A stretch of DNA of 64,000 nucleotides from Chinchilla lanigera (Eukaryota > Chordata > Mammalia > Rodentia > Chinchillidae): contig NW_004955446.1 in assembly GCF_000276665.1 (NCBI RefSeq), forward strand, positions 8,519,636-8,583,635. Direction: 5' to 3'. The notes beneath the pieces are model-generated. The model had not been told where the DNA came from. It saw nothing but the letters and a program-made list of their open reading frames with translations, and made no database searches. The translations under genes were made by a program, and so were the position numbers. Numbering within the stretch: the first letter of the stretch is position 1; each line of letters opens with the position of its first letter. Shown here in pieces: positions 24,404 to 35,935 of the stretch.

Positions 24404-25041
24404 CCTGGTTCAGTTCTGTGGGAAGCTGGCCAGTTCTCAATCCACCACACGTGGAAACCAGCACTCAAACAAGAACAAGGACATTCTCAGTCCCCCTGCA
24501 GCCCCTGGAGCTCTCTTCCAGTCCTGCCCTCAGTGTCATCATAATTGGATTTCTACTAGTAAAACTAAGAGGCTACTGCTATTTTAATTATAAAAATGAA
24601 ACCATATTCTATGTACTCCTATCTGAAAGGCACTTTTAGGTACATGATGTTTCTAGGATTTATCTATGGTGTTACCCACATTTTGTTCATTCCTGTGGTG
24701 GCATCTAGGTGTGCATTTTAAAAAATAAGATGCAAAGGAGAGTTCAGAATTAAAGTGAACCTGGGAAATTGTCATGGCATATGTCTAAAATAGAAACCTT
24801 CCTGAAAATACAAGTTTGCAAATTTCTTTTAGTACCTGCAATCAGCACATTTCCTTAGTACTGCTGTTTACTCCATCCTGGTTGTTTTTCAATAAGCAAT
24901 TTTCTCTTTCCTATTTTAAGACCTTCCCTAAGATCCCAGCGGGGCCCGCAGCAATAATGATCTTGTTGGTGTTGGAAAATGAGAAAGTGAATGCGTGTCG
25001 CCCTACACCGGGAGAATACCCCGCCCCTCAGAAAATGCGAA

Positions 25042-25070
25042 TGACGTCATGAGCAGCTCTGTGTACGTCA
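25042..25070 (+). promoter_or_regulatory. perfect CRE with a second half-site
   Basis: A palindromic TGACGTCA at 25042-25049 and an ACGTCA half-site at 25065-25070 lie in a short CpG-containing stretch (GGGGCCCGC near 24943, CCCCGCCCCTC near 25020). A candidate CREB/ATF-bound element upstream of PDE4D5. Motif evidence only. Confidence 0.4.
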
Positions 25071-25123
25071 TCCCAAGGTCATCTCAGTTTGCAGAAAATT
25101 CAGTCTAAAGAGGAACCCTAGAG

Positions 25124-25332
25124 CAGTGTTTCTCAACTGTGCATAGGAATCAGCTAGCTCTCCAGGATCACCTGAAGCACTTGTCAAACCTCAGCACTAC
25201 CCACTCCGCAGAGTCTCCTATTTGGTGGGTCTGTGGTGGGTCTGTGGTGGGTCCCAGCTTGTGTCTTTCGAATAAGCCTCAGGGGATGATTATGCTGCAA
25301 ATCTGCAGTCCCAGTTTGTGAACCACGCACGG
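25124..25332 (+). mobile_element. hAT-Charlie MITE (MER5/MER20-like) with 8-bp target duplication
   Basis: Starts CAGTGTTTCTCAACTGTGCA and ends CAGTTTGTGAACCACGCACG plus one G, the imperfect inverted termini of a hAT MITE. The body words ATCAGCTAGCTCTCCAGGAT and TCTGCAGTCCC fit. It is flanked by CCCTAGAG (25116-25123) and CCCTAGAA (25333-25340), an 8-bp duplication with a CTAG core as hAT elements prefer. Confidence 0.8.
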
Positions 25333-25402
25333 CCCTAGAACCTGCTGATAAAGCCATGCTTGTCTCTCGTTCGGGTTTCCCAGGGTGAGAATTCCTTTTG
25401 CC

Positions 25403-25499
25403 TTGGGGGCTGGGGATTTAGCTCAGCTGCAAAGCACCTGCCTGGCAAGCTCAAGATCGTGAGTTCGATTCCCGGTACCAGAAGAAAAACAAACAAAAA
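25403..25499 (+). repeat. ID-type tRNA-derived SINE, young copy
   Basis: Body GGGGCTGGGGATTTAGCTCA with box A and GAGTTCGATTCCCGG with box B, then an A-rich tail (GAAGAAAAACAAACAAAAA). It is flanked by a perfect 16-bp target duplication GAGAATTCCTTTTGCC at 25387-25402 and 25500-25515. Confidence 0.95.
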
Positions 25500-25959
25500 G
25501 AGAATTCCTTTTGCCACGCATTTATTTTTCAAAAATCCCCAGCATCAGTCAGATAGAGATTTTAGTACAGTCCTCATATTTATTTTCCTAAATCATTAAC
25601 ATCTACTACCTTAATAAGCCCTTATTTCTGATTTTATCCCATTTGGATCACATATTTTATTTGTTCTTTATTTATTTGCACATTGGTGGCCCCAAGTATC
25701 TGTTAGCTCACCAAAGGCACCAGCTATGTATTTGTCTATGTGCCTACACCCCCCAGCAGGGAGTATTTCACACACCACCGAACTAAACTCCCTATCTCTG
25801 CCGGGCCTCGATTCAGTCTACAGATCTCCTGTTTCTTACTTATCTGTATTTCCTTCCTGGCTGACATGCTACAAAATGAAGCTTCATCTCCTGCTCTTAG
25901 AAGAAGCAGGGCCTAAGAATATCCTGTAAACACAGAGCGAGTCCCCCAAATAGGCATCA

Positions 25960-26170
25960 CTCATGTGCTTTGAGCTAGGTGTTTCTTAAGTGAAGTAAAG
26001 CTTAGCAGATGAACGTGTAAATTGGCACCACATGGAGAATTTACTAAAAATATCGATGTCTGGTCCCACACCAGAGGTGCTCCCCTTTCCTGTGGGTTGT
26101 GATCTGGGCCCGGAGACTTGTGAAGGCTCCCAGGTGATCTAATAAGTAGAAAGGTTTTCAATCTGCTGAA
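25960..26170. repeat. hAT-type MITE fragment (MER5/MER20-like)
   Basis: ATTGGCACCACATGGAGAAT, TCTGGTCCCACACC, GCTCCCAGGTGATCTAAT and GGTTTTCAATCTGCTG follow the order of Charlie-group MITEs. No clear target duplication. Confidence 0.5.
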
Positions 26171-27131
26171 GTACTTTGTTCTCCTGGGGTTTTGAGACAG
26201 CCATATTTTTTTCTAGACCGTTATGTTCACAAACACCTACCCCTGCCTTACTTCTGTGCCTCCTGCGGATGTTTTCCTGTTGAATGTTGCTCTCTAAAAC
26301 AAGCAAATATGATGAACTGCTGTTTGCATGTTGAACAAAATATCAACTACATTCTGAGTCTGGGACAAACCTACTCTAAGCTAGCAGTGAGAAAATAATG
26401 AACTCTGCTCTTGGCTGAGCTCCTCTGGAAAGGCTTGTAAGCATGTAATCATTTTTTCTCCTTGGAATTAACTAGCACAGGTGGTTAAGACTTCATTTTG
26501 GAATGGTCCTCTAATTTGGAAGAACATTTCTCTTTATGTAATAATTCTCTTTATGTAATAATTACATAAAAATGTAAAAGTACCAGGGTACTACTAGAAT
26601 TTACTAAAACAATGCCGTCTCATTTTGAAAGTAACGACTTCGTGTATATCTACCCACGCATTTGGAAAATAATTTCCGTCATATAAAGCACCTTGAAAAT
26701 ACCTTAAATTGAATTGATTACTAACTAGTTGTTTCTAATCTAACTGATAGTCTAAAAAGAATCAATAGAACATGAGTTCTAAAAAGAATCTCAGAACAAT
26801 AAAACATGGACTGAAGTTTAGTTATCTGATCTAACCAAAGCCATTTAAAAATTTAGATCCATTATCCGTTAGTCAGTGTTGCTCACTGACTACTGGGTCG
26901 ATATTGACAGTGTTACGGGATTTCTAGAGCAATAAACTTAACCACATGAGATAGGACAACTGGAGAGCCCTAAATTCTGCTATTGATTCAGTGTACAAAC
27001 TTGCAACAATAGTGAGCTTTTATTTTTTCGTTGCTGCATCTAGGATAAATGAGAATTCATTCACCCACTTTAAACATTCATGTTTCAGGAAACAATCCAA
27101 GGACAAATGGCTTATTTAAAAATTTAAATGT

Positions 27132-27331
27132 AAGCCAGATGTGGTGGCACGTGCCTGTAACCCAGAACTCCGAGAGGCTGAGGCAGGAGGTTTGCAAATA
27201 CAAGCCCAGCCCTGGCTATTTACAAATCAGCAAGATCGTATTCCAAAAATGAAACAATAAAAGGAGGAGTTGGAAATGCTGCTCAGGGGGAAGATCCTGG
27301 GTTCAGTGTCTAGTACTGAATGAAAAAAGCT
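27132..27331 (+). repeat. B1-dID dimeric SINE
   Basis: B1 half AGCCAGATGTGGTGGCACGT, then GAGAGGCTGAGGCAGGAGG, followed by an ID-like half (GGAGTTGGAAATGCTGCTCA and ATCCTGGGTTCAGTGTC). Plus orientation, moderately diverged. Confidence 0.85.
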
Positions 27332-27334
27332 CCC

Positions 27335-30115
27335 TCAAATATCACATTAATCAACCTCACCATCATCTCCTACCTAGAGATTTCAAACCTGCAATACTAA
27401 CATCTGTGTTGCATGTTAGCATTTGTAAAATACAGCTGTGTATTTCCCCCAAGCCCGGGGACCCTGGAAGAGCAAAAATTCACCGTTTTTTTTAAGTACT
27501 ATAGTGACAGTCAGAGGGGTTAAATTACTTATTTAGGTTCAAGGAGGTAGAAATTTGTGGAATTAAAAAGCTACCTAGATTTTCTGAACTAACTCCACCC
27601 TAGGTAAACCATGTACCCATGGAGTAGCGAGTTGAGAAATATGTGAAGGGTGAAGAAAAGCAAAATTCCTACACTCATTTATTTTATATAATTTTGCTAA
27701 GGCCTTGAGGCCTTTATACTGTACCCAAACTTGTCACCGGTAGAAATATTCCAGTACTGGTGTTGCCCTGAGATTGTAAACAGCAAAACTGAGGGCATGC
27801 GTTTGGGTCTACCTGTCACTCATATAGGTTTTTCAACCAGTTTAGGACATGAACATTTGCAATGTATGTGTGCATTTGCTATGTAGGGTAATATTTTCTC
27901 TGACATGGAAAATTAAACATATTTTTATGTCTTTCCCCATTCTCCTGTACATTGCCAGTTTTTGTAGTTCTTCCAGGCGTCCACTAGAGGGTAGCAGTCT
28001 CACATATATTCAGCGGTGGGACCCTTGATTACATTGGAAACATTTGTGACACTGAGGCTGTTTTCCTCACATGGGTGAGGCATAAAGTCTCCAAGTAGTT
28101 CAAGATTTGTTTTGTTTTTTAGTGCTTAACTTCCCTCCTATAGAGATTTTGCTTCCAGATGCTATTTATTGAACAATTCCTCCTGCGCCCCCAGCCTTAC
28201 TGAAATCATGGGGTGTTGTAAATCCGGCCTTTGGCAGAGGTTTGATCTAAACCTAGGCGATGCAAAGAGGGTCTGTTCCAAAGAAGATCTATTCCTGGGA
28301 AGTGCAGGGAATGGGCTGAGAGGCCTGTCCGCAGGCTTGCAGAGCAGCCGGCAGTTTATATCTACAAAGAAACTTCAGGTGCGTTTGTGCTTCCTTTGGT
28401 ATTCACATCACCCAAGACCACAGTTACCTTTGCCTCTAGATTCCGCATCGCCAGACACACAGACTCACTCGGACAGCCCAGCAAGTGTCTTTCCTACCTT
28501 ATCGAAACTCTCTGATTTTCCCTAGCAAAAAACAAACAAATAACAATGAATGCATGCACACCGCTTGCACAATATGGTTCAAGGGTTTACTAGATGATGT
28601 TTGACATTAGTCACCAGGTATTGAATCTAAAAGTCACCGAGAACCATTTCCTGTTCTTTTTCATTCCCCAGTGATTTGATTCTTCCAATACTATAACTTT
28701 CCTTTACTCATTCACTTAGAAAACCAGACCCGTGCTTCAGGTTCTCCTTCTTTACACACCCAAATAAAAAGTGAGATGTCACCTTTTATTTTATTCAGTG
28801 AGTCAAATCCTTCTGTCTTAGGTTCTCCAAGAGTTCCTTCTGTACAGTCTTACTGTGTGTATGTATTTCCTTACAGTTTCCTTATCATGCAACATAAGTA
28901 TATATGTACCATATCCTCATAAAATCCTTTCCAGTAATTCTCTGCAATTAACAGACCTCTCTGACTGAGTCAGAGTTATCAGTTGAACTGTTCACCCTCT
29001 CCATGAGAGGCGGGGAGTAGAGAGAGCAGTTACTGAGGTATAAACATGATTATTGGGGTGCTGCGGGATGACAGAAGCCTGGTTTCTGGTTGCTACCACG
29101 TCAGACTTTAGTTGAGGTATTTTATTGTTTGTAGAGTATGGAGGATTTTCCTTGTGGGGTGGACTGGATTCCCTCTATTTCCTGAACGCTAGAGAAAACT
29201 GGCTCAAATCCCCACAGTACAGATTATGAAGACACTCGTATTCTTTCCAGAGCTTCTAAGAAATCCTAAGGACTGAGAGCCCATCCCTGCCTCACAGTGG
29301 GCCCCACATCTGTGTGGCAGAGTTAGTTCAGGGTCAGACTTGTCTCCTGGGCGCCCTCTGGATCTCCCCTTTCTATACCTGGGGCCAAAGTGGAACTCAG
29401 CCTTTCCCTCTACTTTCCCACCCGCCAGGGCTTCCCTCTCCCCCCACAGAAGGAAACTTCCACACTGATATGTATGGGAGCATCAGACCTTCTGAAGGCC
29501 GAGGAAATGGAAGGCATTATCCTCACCAATATCATGGAATGGATAGTATTTAAATGCTAGTCATGTTTGTCATGTTCCTAAAAGGTGAGCTACACAATCA
29601 TCTCCAAAACAAAGTTGCTAGCCTTCTGCTGTTTTACTTGGCCTTCCTCTCCCGTTCCTGTCCTCCAGTAGCTCTCCTTTTCCAAACATTGCTCATAGAA
29701 AAATTCCAAATTTTTCTCATGTAAAGGAATTTAGCACTTCTCTCAGCTCCATCCAGATTTTAACTCTAAGACCTATCCAGGTGCTTAGCAGAACTAACCT
29801 TTCATAAAACAGCGCCCACCATCGACAGAAGGTACTTTTGGGTCTAAATACATTGTCCCCTAGCCCTACTTATGATCGAATGATCGAATTAAATTCTGCC
29901 ATTCAGCTCATATTTGATGTGGATATTCCATATAACCAGTTTTATTATTCATTTCCTCAGCACATAATTACTGAACACTACTTGTAAAAAGAAATACAGC
30001 TTCCTTTCTGTTGATCAATTGTAAGTAAATCACTGTTTTCACATATCATAATTCTGGACTTCAGTGATTTCTGTGAGGGAAGGGCATGCAGTGTTTCAAG
30101 ACTCTGTAAGAGGAA
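27335..30115. other. non-coding stretch, no gene seen
   Basis: Unique sequence apart from a CTCF-like motif (27981-27997). The longest frame is 118 codons (28169-28525) with no recognised domain. Confidence 0.6.
27981..27997 (+). promoter_or_regulatory. candidate CTCF site
   Basis: CCACTAGAGGGTAGCAG follows the CTCF core CCASYAGRKGGCRS with one weak position (T for C). It points opposite to the candidate at 21096. Motif match only. Confidence 0.35.
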
Positions 30116-30117
30116 AT

Positions 30118-30250
30118 ACCTTAGTTTGGACTATACACAAAATACCCAAGGCTGAGTGGCTTACGCAATAGACGTGTTTTCTTAAGAATCTAGAGGCTGT
30201 TGGGCTGAGAAGGCTGCCAACACAGTGAGGTTCTGCCGAGAGATGGCATT
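30118..30250 (-). mobile_element. MaLR-type LTR fragment, antisense
   Basis: TACCTTAGTTTGGACTATAC, CAAGGCTGAGTGGCTTACGC and AATCTAGAGGCTGTTGGGCT reproduce the reverse-complement start of old MaLR LTRs. The right end is unclear. Confidence 0.5.
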
Positions 30251-30876
30251 CCCAATGTACTCATTGTCTGAGCTCCCGAAAAAGAATCTGTGCTATAAGC
30301 AGTGTGAGTATGAGGGTCTCTGCGTACGTTGTAAGACATAGTCTTTAAAGGGTCATTGTCAAGGGATTAGAGGGTAAATTTATTGTTAAAAGGCCCATTC
30401 ATCAGGCAGTATAGTATCTCACAGAGCACAGAGAGCTTCATGGCTCTGGCACAGCATGCTAACTCCTCATTGGCTCTAGCACAACATGATAACACATCCC
30501 CTGGGCAAGTGACTCTAGCTAGCTTCTCTCTCCATGAGCTTAGGTAGCGCTCTAGGGACAGGGTTCTAAGATTTTCTTAGTATGTAACCAATCACATTCA
30601 GCCTGTTTCTTTTATTTACTTTCTGGCATCTCTGTGACCACAATACCAGCTGATCTAATTTCTCTATTTTCTCATAACAAATATCCTATTTCACAAAAGC
30701 AATTAGATCTCTCATTTCCCTGTGTACAGTGTTTATCTGTTGTTACTCTTTTAGCAGCTTTACGACTTCTGATTTGGTTGACTTTGTGAGATAGCATCTC
30801 TGCTGAATTTTAGATTTGTCCCAGCCAATCACTAACTCAGATATGTGTGACAAAGACATTGAAATACCATCCTTGA

Positions 30877-30973
30877 GGGGCTGGGGATTTAGCTCAGTGG
30901 CAAAGCGCTTGCCTGGCAAGCGCAAGGTCGTGAGTTCGGTTCCCGGTACCGGAGGGAAAAAAAAAAAAAAAAA
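30877..30973 (+). repeat. ID-type tRNA-derived SINE, young copy
   Basis: Full-length body beginning GGGGCTGGGGATTTAGCTCA with GTTCGGTTCCCGGTACCGG at the end and a long A tail. A perfect 16-bp target duplication GAAATACCATCCTTGA lies at 30861-30876 and 30974-30989. This looks like the source-consensus form for the genome. Confidence 0.97.
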
Positions 30974-31865
30974 GAAATACCATCCTTGAAACCAGTTCTG
31001 AATGATAAAAATCAGATGATGGGCTAAATTCGTTTAAAAGAGACTTGACATAGTGATACTGCGGTACTATCAGAGGGAGACAGCCCACCAGCCTTCTTTT
31101 CAGACGCCTCACAGTTCATGCACATAATAATAACATTTTCTATAAGTTGTTTGAAGTTTTCTGGGCCTGAGCATACTTACATATCCTAGTGTGATATCCA
31201 TGCTCTCAAATTTGAGATTTATATTTGCCATCTAACTAGTATACCACTTTCAAAGTAATGAAATGCTCTAGGATACAAGAGGGAAGAAATTATGTAAAAA
31301 TAAAACATGAATTGTCATCTAAAAAGATAAATTGTAAAAACTAAGCCTGCATTTTTCATTTTCAGATGTTTGTCTTTTGTTCTAATTAAAGCAAGTATTG
31401 GATACAAGCCATCACCTTAATGGCTAAAACTCAGCTTTTAGTCACCAGGAGTGAAATGCCGGGCTTGATAGTTCAGTAAGTTTATTCCAGGCACCCACAT
31501 AGCAGTCTTCTTAGAGGAAGTTGAGGATCACAAGCTTGGTGAGTGGCACAGCCTAGACTCAAATTCATTTAGCAACTGGGCTCTTCATACTGGGTCACAC
31601 TACTATAATAGCCCTGTTTATTTTCCCAGCCATAAACTCTGCTAAAATTTCTATTAATAGTAATTTGAGTTTCCCCTTCTCTGGACTGTAAATTTACATA
31701 ATTGGATTTCTATGGACTTTTGCACCACTGGTAATACTTGAAATGGATTTATTTTTCAAACATATGATAGCAAATGACTCCTGTAATATGAAAATTCTTC
31801 CCCAAAAGCCAAACCTTCCTTCTGTTCTTTTATTTGATGAAAATTATGGCAGCCAAATGCATTGT

Positions 31866-32250
31866 TTCCCAGGGCTGCCCGTAACACAGTATGGTGAGGT
31901 AGGCATCTGAAAACAGAAGGGTGTGGTTGCATCATTTGGGAGGCCAGGTGTCCAAAATAGACATGTGGGCAACTTGGTTCCTCCTGAAAGTTATGAAGAT
32001 GGAGCTACTCTGGGCCTCTCTTCTTGGGGTGCAGGTGGCTGGCTTCTCCTTGAGTCTCTTCAGAACTTTGCTCCGTGCACGTCTGTGTCCAAATTCCCCT
32101 TTTTATAAGAACACCAGTAACACTGAATTAGGAGCCACTGTAACGATCTAGTTCAGCTTTATTACCTCTTTAAACACCCTGTTGCCACACAAAGCCACAT
32201 TCTGAAATAGAGTCTCAACATACTTTCTTGAGTGGGGTGAAACAACCCCC
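31866..32250 (-). mobile_element. MaLR/MLT1-type LTR, antisense
   Basis: GGGCTGCCCGTAACACAGTA at the left, then CTTTTTATAAGAACACCAGT and ACCTCTTTAAACACCCTG, then CAAAGCCACATTCTGAAATA. This is the reverse-complement order of an MLT1 LTR. Diverged, so ancient. Confidence 0.65.
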
Positions 32251-32602
32251 CAGCCCTAAATTCTGAGCCAGGGTCATCCATGGAAGTAGGTGCTCTGATG
32301 TGGACCTGGTCCAGCATCGTGGCCTGAAGCAGGTTGCCCTTCTCATAGCAGATTCCACTGACTTCTACTCCAATGTTGTATCAGTTACATGCTAATTTTA
32401 TCTCAGTAGAATAGATTTCTTGCATTTAACAGATCACCTCATTGATGTAATTGAAAAAGTTTTCAGAAAGATGGCTGCATCCTTCCACCGCTAAAGTTTT
32501 ACCACAAAGAGAAATGTCTACCCACAAAGGCCCTCTTTTGGCAGCACCAGTTTTGAAGCCCAGAAGAACAGACATAGCATCTTTCCCCTTTCCTTTGTCC
32601 TC

Positions 32603-33034
32603 TGTCTTTATTACTTTCCTCATCACTTGGACATAATATCCAATATCCACATATGAAAGGAGGAAAGGTTCATTTTGGCTCATAGTTTGTTGAAGTTTCA
32701 GTCCATAGTCAGCTGGCTCTAAGGCAGAATGGGATAGAAAAGGGGCACAGCAGAGGAGTATTGCTCATGGCATGGCAGACTGGAAGTGAAGGGCAATAAA
32801 GGGAGGAAGGGGTGGAGATAGACCCTTCTAAGCCACACCTCCAGTGGCCCACCTCCTTGGACTAGTCTGCATCTTCTAACACCACCTTTTGTTATAAACT
32901 CACTGATGGACTAAGTAGTATTAGTCACTAGTGAGATTCACTGGTGTGTATCACATACCCTGATCCAGGCACCTCCCAAAAGCCTCACCTATGAGCACAT
33001 GCAGCTCTGGGGACACAGTAGATAAAGACCATAA
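32603..33034 (-). mobile_element. MaLR-type solo LTR, antisense
   Basis: Starts TGTCTTTATTACTTTCCTCA and continues GTTTCAGTCCATAGTCAGCT and GGCTCTAAGGCAGAATGGGA, aligning with 17189-17642 and the reverse of 16556-16931. The right end (GACCATAA) lacks a clean CA, and no target duplication is clear. Confidence 0.8.
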
Positions 33035-33172
33035 GAGACTTGAAACCTCTTTGACTTTTTCTGTTCCTTTGCATCCATCCACAGAGACAAACCAGTGTTC
33101 CCTGGGTCTGTCTTCAAAGATAGAGCCTCTGGTATAGCAAGGATCCAAAGAGACCAAAACTCTTAGATTTTG

Positions 33173-33213
33173 TTTTGTTTTTTTTTGCGGTGGGGAGGTT
33201 TCGGTACCGGGGA
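33173..33213 (-). mobile_element. 41-bp retroposed ID tail with 17-bp target duplication
   Basis: On the minus strand this reads TCCCCGGTACCG..., then an A-rich tail. The CCCGGTACCG word is the 3' end of the local ID SINE. It is flanked by a perfect duplication AAAACTCTTAGATTTTG at 33156-33172 and 33214-33230, so it is an extremely 5'-truncated retrotransposition event. Confidence 0.85.
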
Positions 33214-34877
33214 AAAACTCTTAGATTTTGAAAGAGCTGCTTACTATACTGGATATGCTCATTTAGTACCACTGTTGATAAAGAAGGTTGTCATTAATGT
33301 CAACCCCTGAGACTTCACTGGTTCTTGCCAACAGCAAACATTGCTGCAGACACAAGTGGCAAGGTCTTCTGTGACCCAGTGTAATATTTACAGTGCCCAT
33401 AGGATAAGAGTCCTGGTGTTACAGACGAGGAAAGTGAGGCTCACAGATACTCAGAAGCCTCTTGAGTGGACACAGGGATTTGTGGCAGATGTGCCTCATT
33501 TGTACTTGGGCATGTGGGAAAGCTGTGTGCCTCCTATTCCCACCCACCCAGCTCAGGAATTCACTCTTGGATTTTTCCCATTGAGAGAATTATGAATTCA
33601 TTGGTTTTTAAACTATTCAGACTAACAATCGCTTTAAATGCCTCAAGGAACTAGAATTGTTCACTGGAAAGCATATTGGTTGGAAGACAAATATTTTAAA
33701 CCAAAGAAAGGCAAGAAGAGTGGTGAAGCATGCAGGAGGGGAAAGGCAGGCATGATCACAGTGAACACTGTAGGTCAGTGGAACACAAGTCCCCAGGGGA
33801 AGACAGAAGCCCTCGCTCTGGGAACCAGGTAGGGAGAGGGAAGGAAGTAGCTTCTCACAGGCAGCTCTGAGGGTACAGGGAACTTGGCCCTGGGCTGAGC
33901 TGGCTTTGCAGATTGCACCCCAGGGAAATGGTCCTCCTCCTGTTCCTTCTTGATGAACACCGTGGAGAAACACATTTATGGATCTTTGTTACCTATGGAT
34001 TTGTGCCTCCTTGTGCATATTGCCCTTTCTTCCTCGGATAGGATTACACTGAGAGGATAGAGAAACAGCAATCCTGAATCAAAGATGAAGCTTTCTGTGG
34101 CGCTTCTTCAGAGATAGCTAGAGCTGGGCATGTGTGCGTCTGTATATCTCTGTGTGTCTGTATGTCTCTTTGTCTGTGCATATATGCACATGTGTGTGGG
34201 CCTGTGTGTGTTTTAGTGAGAATATAACATCATGCATTGCCAGACACCATGTGGTATTCTCCTGCACACCCTGCGAGGTCTTTAGATTCCTATATTTTCA
34301 TGACAGGCCATTTGGATAGGGGTTAACTCACATTATCACCATTTATACTTAACTGGTAACATTTAAAAATATAATTGTTCTGTGTCACCACAGTTTAATC
34401 TGTCATTTCCTAAGGAATAAAACTCTTTTAAAAATGTCCTTTCATCCACTGCTAATTGTTAAATGGGCAGACGGTCCCGATCTCCGTGAAGTGAACAGGT
34501 CAAGTGATAAATCATTTGATTAGAATTTTCCTTGGCCCCTAAAGGTACTTGGATGACATTTATAAAGATCATTCCCTTTCTTTTAGGTAATGAGCCATTA
34601 TGAATGGATCTTCATTCCTTAAAAGGCTGAATATTCATGCTCGACTGTGTTGGCAACTGACCTAAGTCAATATGATTAGAAACATATTTGACTTTTCTCT
34701 GTTGGGCATTTATAACTGCCAGTACATTCTGAGCTGGTAAAAGTTAACTATTTCCCTAGAGTCTTACCACTTGGTTACAAGTTAAGCAAGTCTCAGATCT
34801 GATGCTGATTTACATAAGGACATTGATTATCAAGCAAATACAAAATAAATTATAAAACCAATTCCTTTTCTCTAGGT

Positions 34878-34956
34878 CAGTGGTGGTGAATCTGTGGCAC
34901 GCATGTCACAGTGGGCTGTTTAATCACTGACAGTTCTAAAAGGTTCGCCATCACTG
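34878..34956. mobile_element. 79-bp hAT-type MITE
   Basis: Ends CAGTGGTGGTGAATCTGTGG and AAGGTTCGCCATCACTG are imperfect inverted repeats (CAGTGRTGGYGAAYCT). The flanking 8-mers CTCTAGGT (34870-34877) and TTCCAGGT (34957-34964) match at six of eight positions, consistent with a hAT duplication. Too short to encode anything. Family not assigned. Confidence 0.65.
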
Positions 34957-35935
34957 TTCCAGGTGGTTAGCCACCATGCAAAGTTTTCCTTAAGGTGAAA
35001 AAGAATCCTAAATCCTCCCGTCTCCAAGTCCATTGCTTCAGTGGAAATCAGGCACACCCATATCCGTATATCTCAGTTCTTTTATACCCTCCAATCTGCC
35101 TCCTCTACCCTAAGCCAAAGCCCTACCATGACTGGTCCACAGCTTTTCAGTTCTGTTTGTTCCCCATCCAATTTTTAAACATGGCACCAGACACATTTCC
35201 TAAAACTCCCTGGATTAGATTATTCCCCTACTCAAAGGATTTCTAGGAGACAGAGACCTTATTTCACAGTAGAAAATGTTCAAGCTCCTTTGTACGCTCA
35301 GTCCCCACTCACATTTACGACTTCTATACCCACCTATTGTGTACAATCGTCTAGTCACTGTGCCAGCTGGACTTGGTGTTCATAGACCTCAAGTATCTCA
35401 CAGGTGGTGGGTGTCCCTTGTGAGTTCTTTTCCCATAATATTCTCGTGTTCTTGCAAAAACATTACACATGCACGTGTGCACACACACAAGTCTTGTAAC
35501 CACACAACTTTTTGCTAGTGTTTCATGTGTCTGGAATTTGTAATTAATAAACATTTGTAAAATGGTTTTAACTGTGGGTGTTGTCACCTATTATTCTAAT
35601 GAGGTTTCAAGCTTGTTATGTAACAGTTTTGAGCCTCAGTCTCCACATCAGTACAGAGACAATAACGCCTATCAACCTAGTGACCCTCTTTAAGTAATCT
35701 TAGCTTCCTATCATCTTCCTCCCCTGTGCAGAAGTCACAGATCTCTCTTTTCTCTGATAAGTATGTCTTCCATCTTTATTCATTGTATTTTAGGATTATA
35801 TATTGTATCTTTCCCTGGTCTGTGTAAATGCTTTGGCTACAGAGCTTTATTTCTGGGTAGTCATTGTAAACAGGGTGCTTTCTCACCGGTTTTGTCCTTT
35901 GTGTCTAAAATGTAATGTGAGGGTATACACTCCTC

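Noticed and set aside
30877..30973. tRNA gene
   Set aside because: Has tRNA-like box A and box B, but the A tail, 16-bp target duplication and many related copies show it is an ID SINE.
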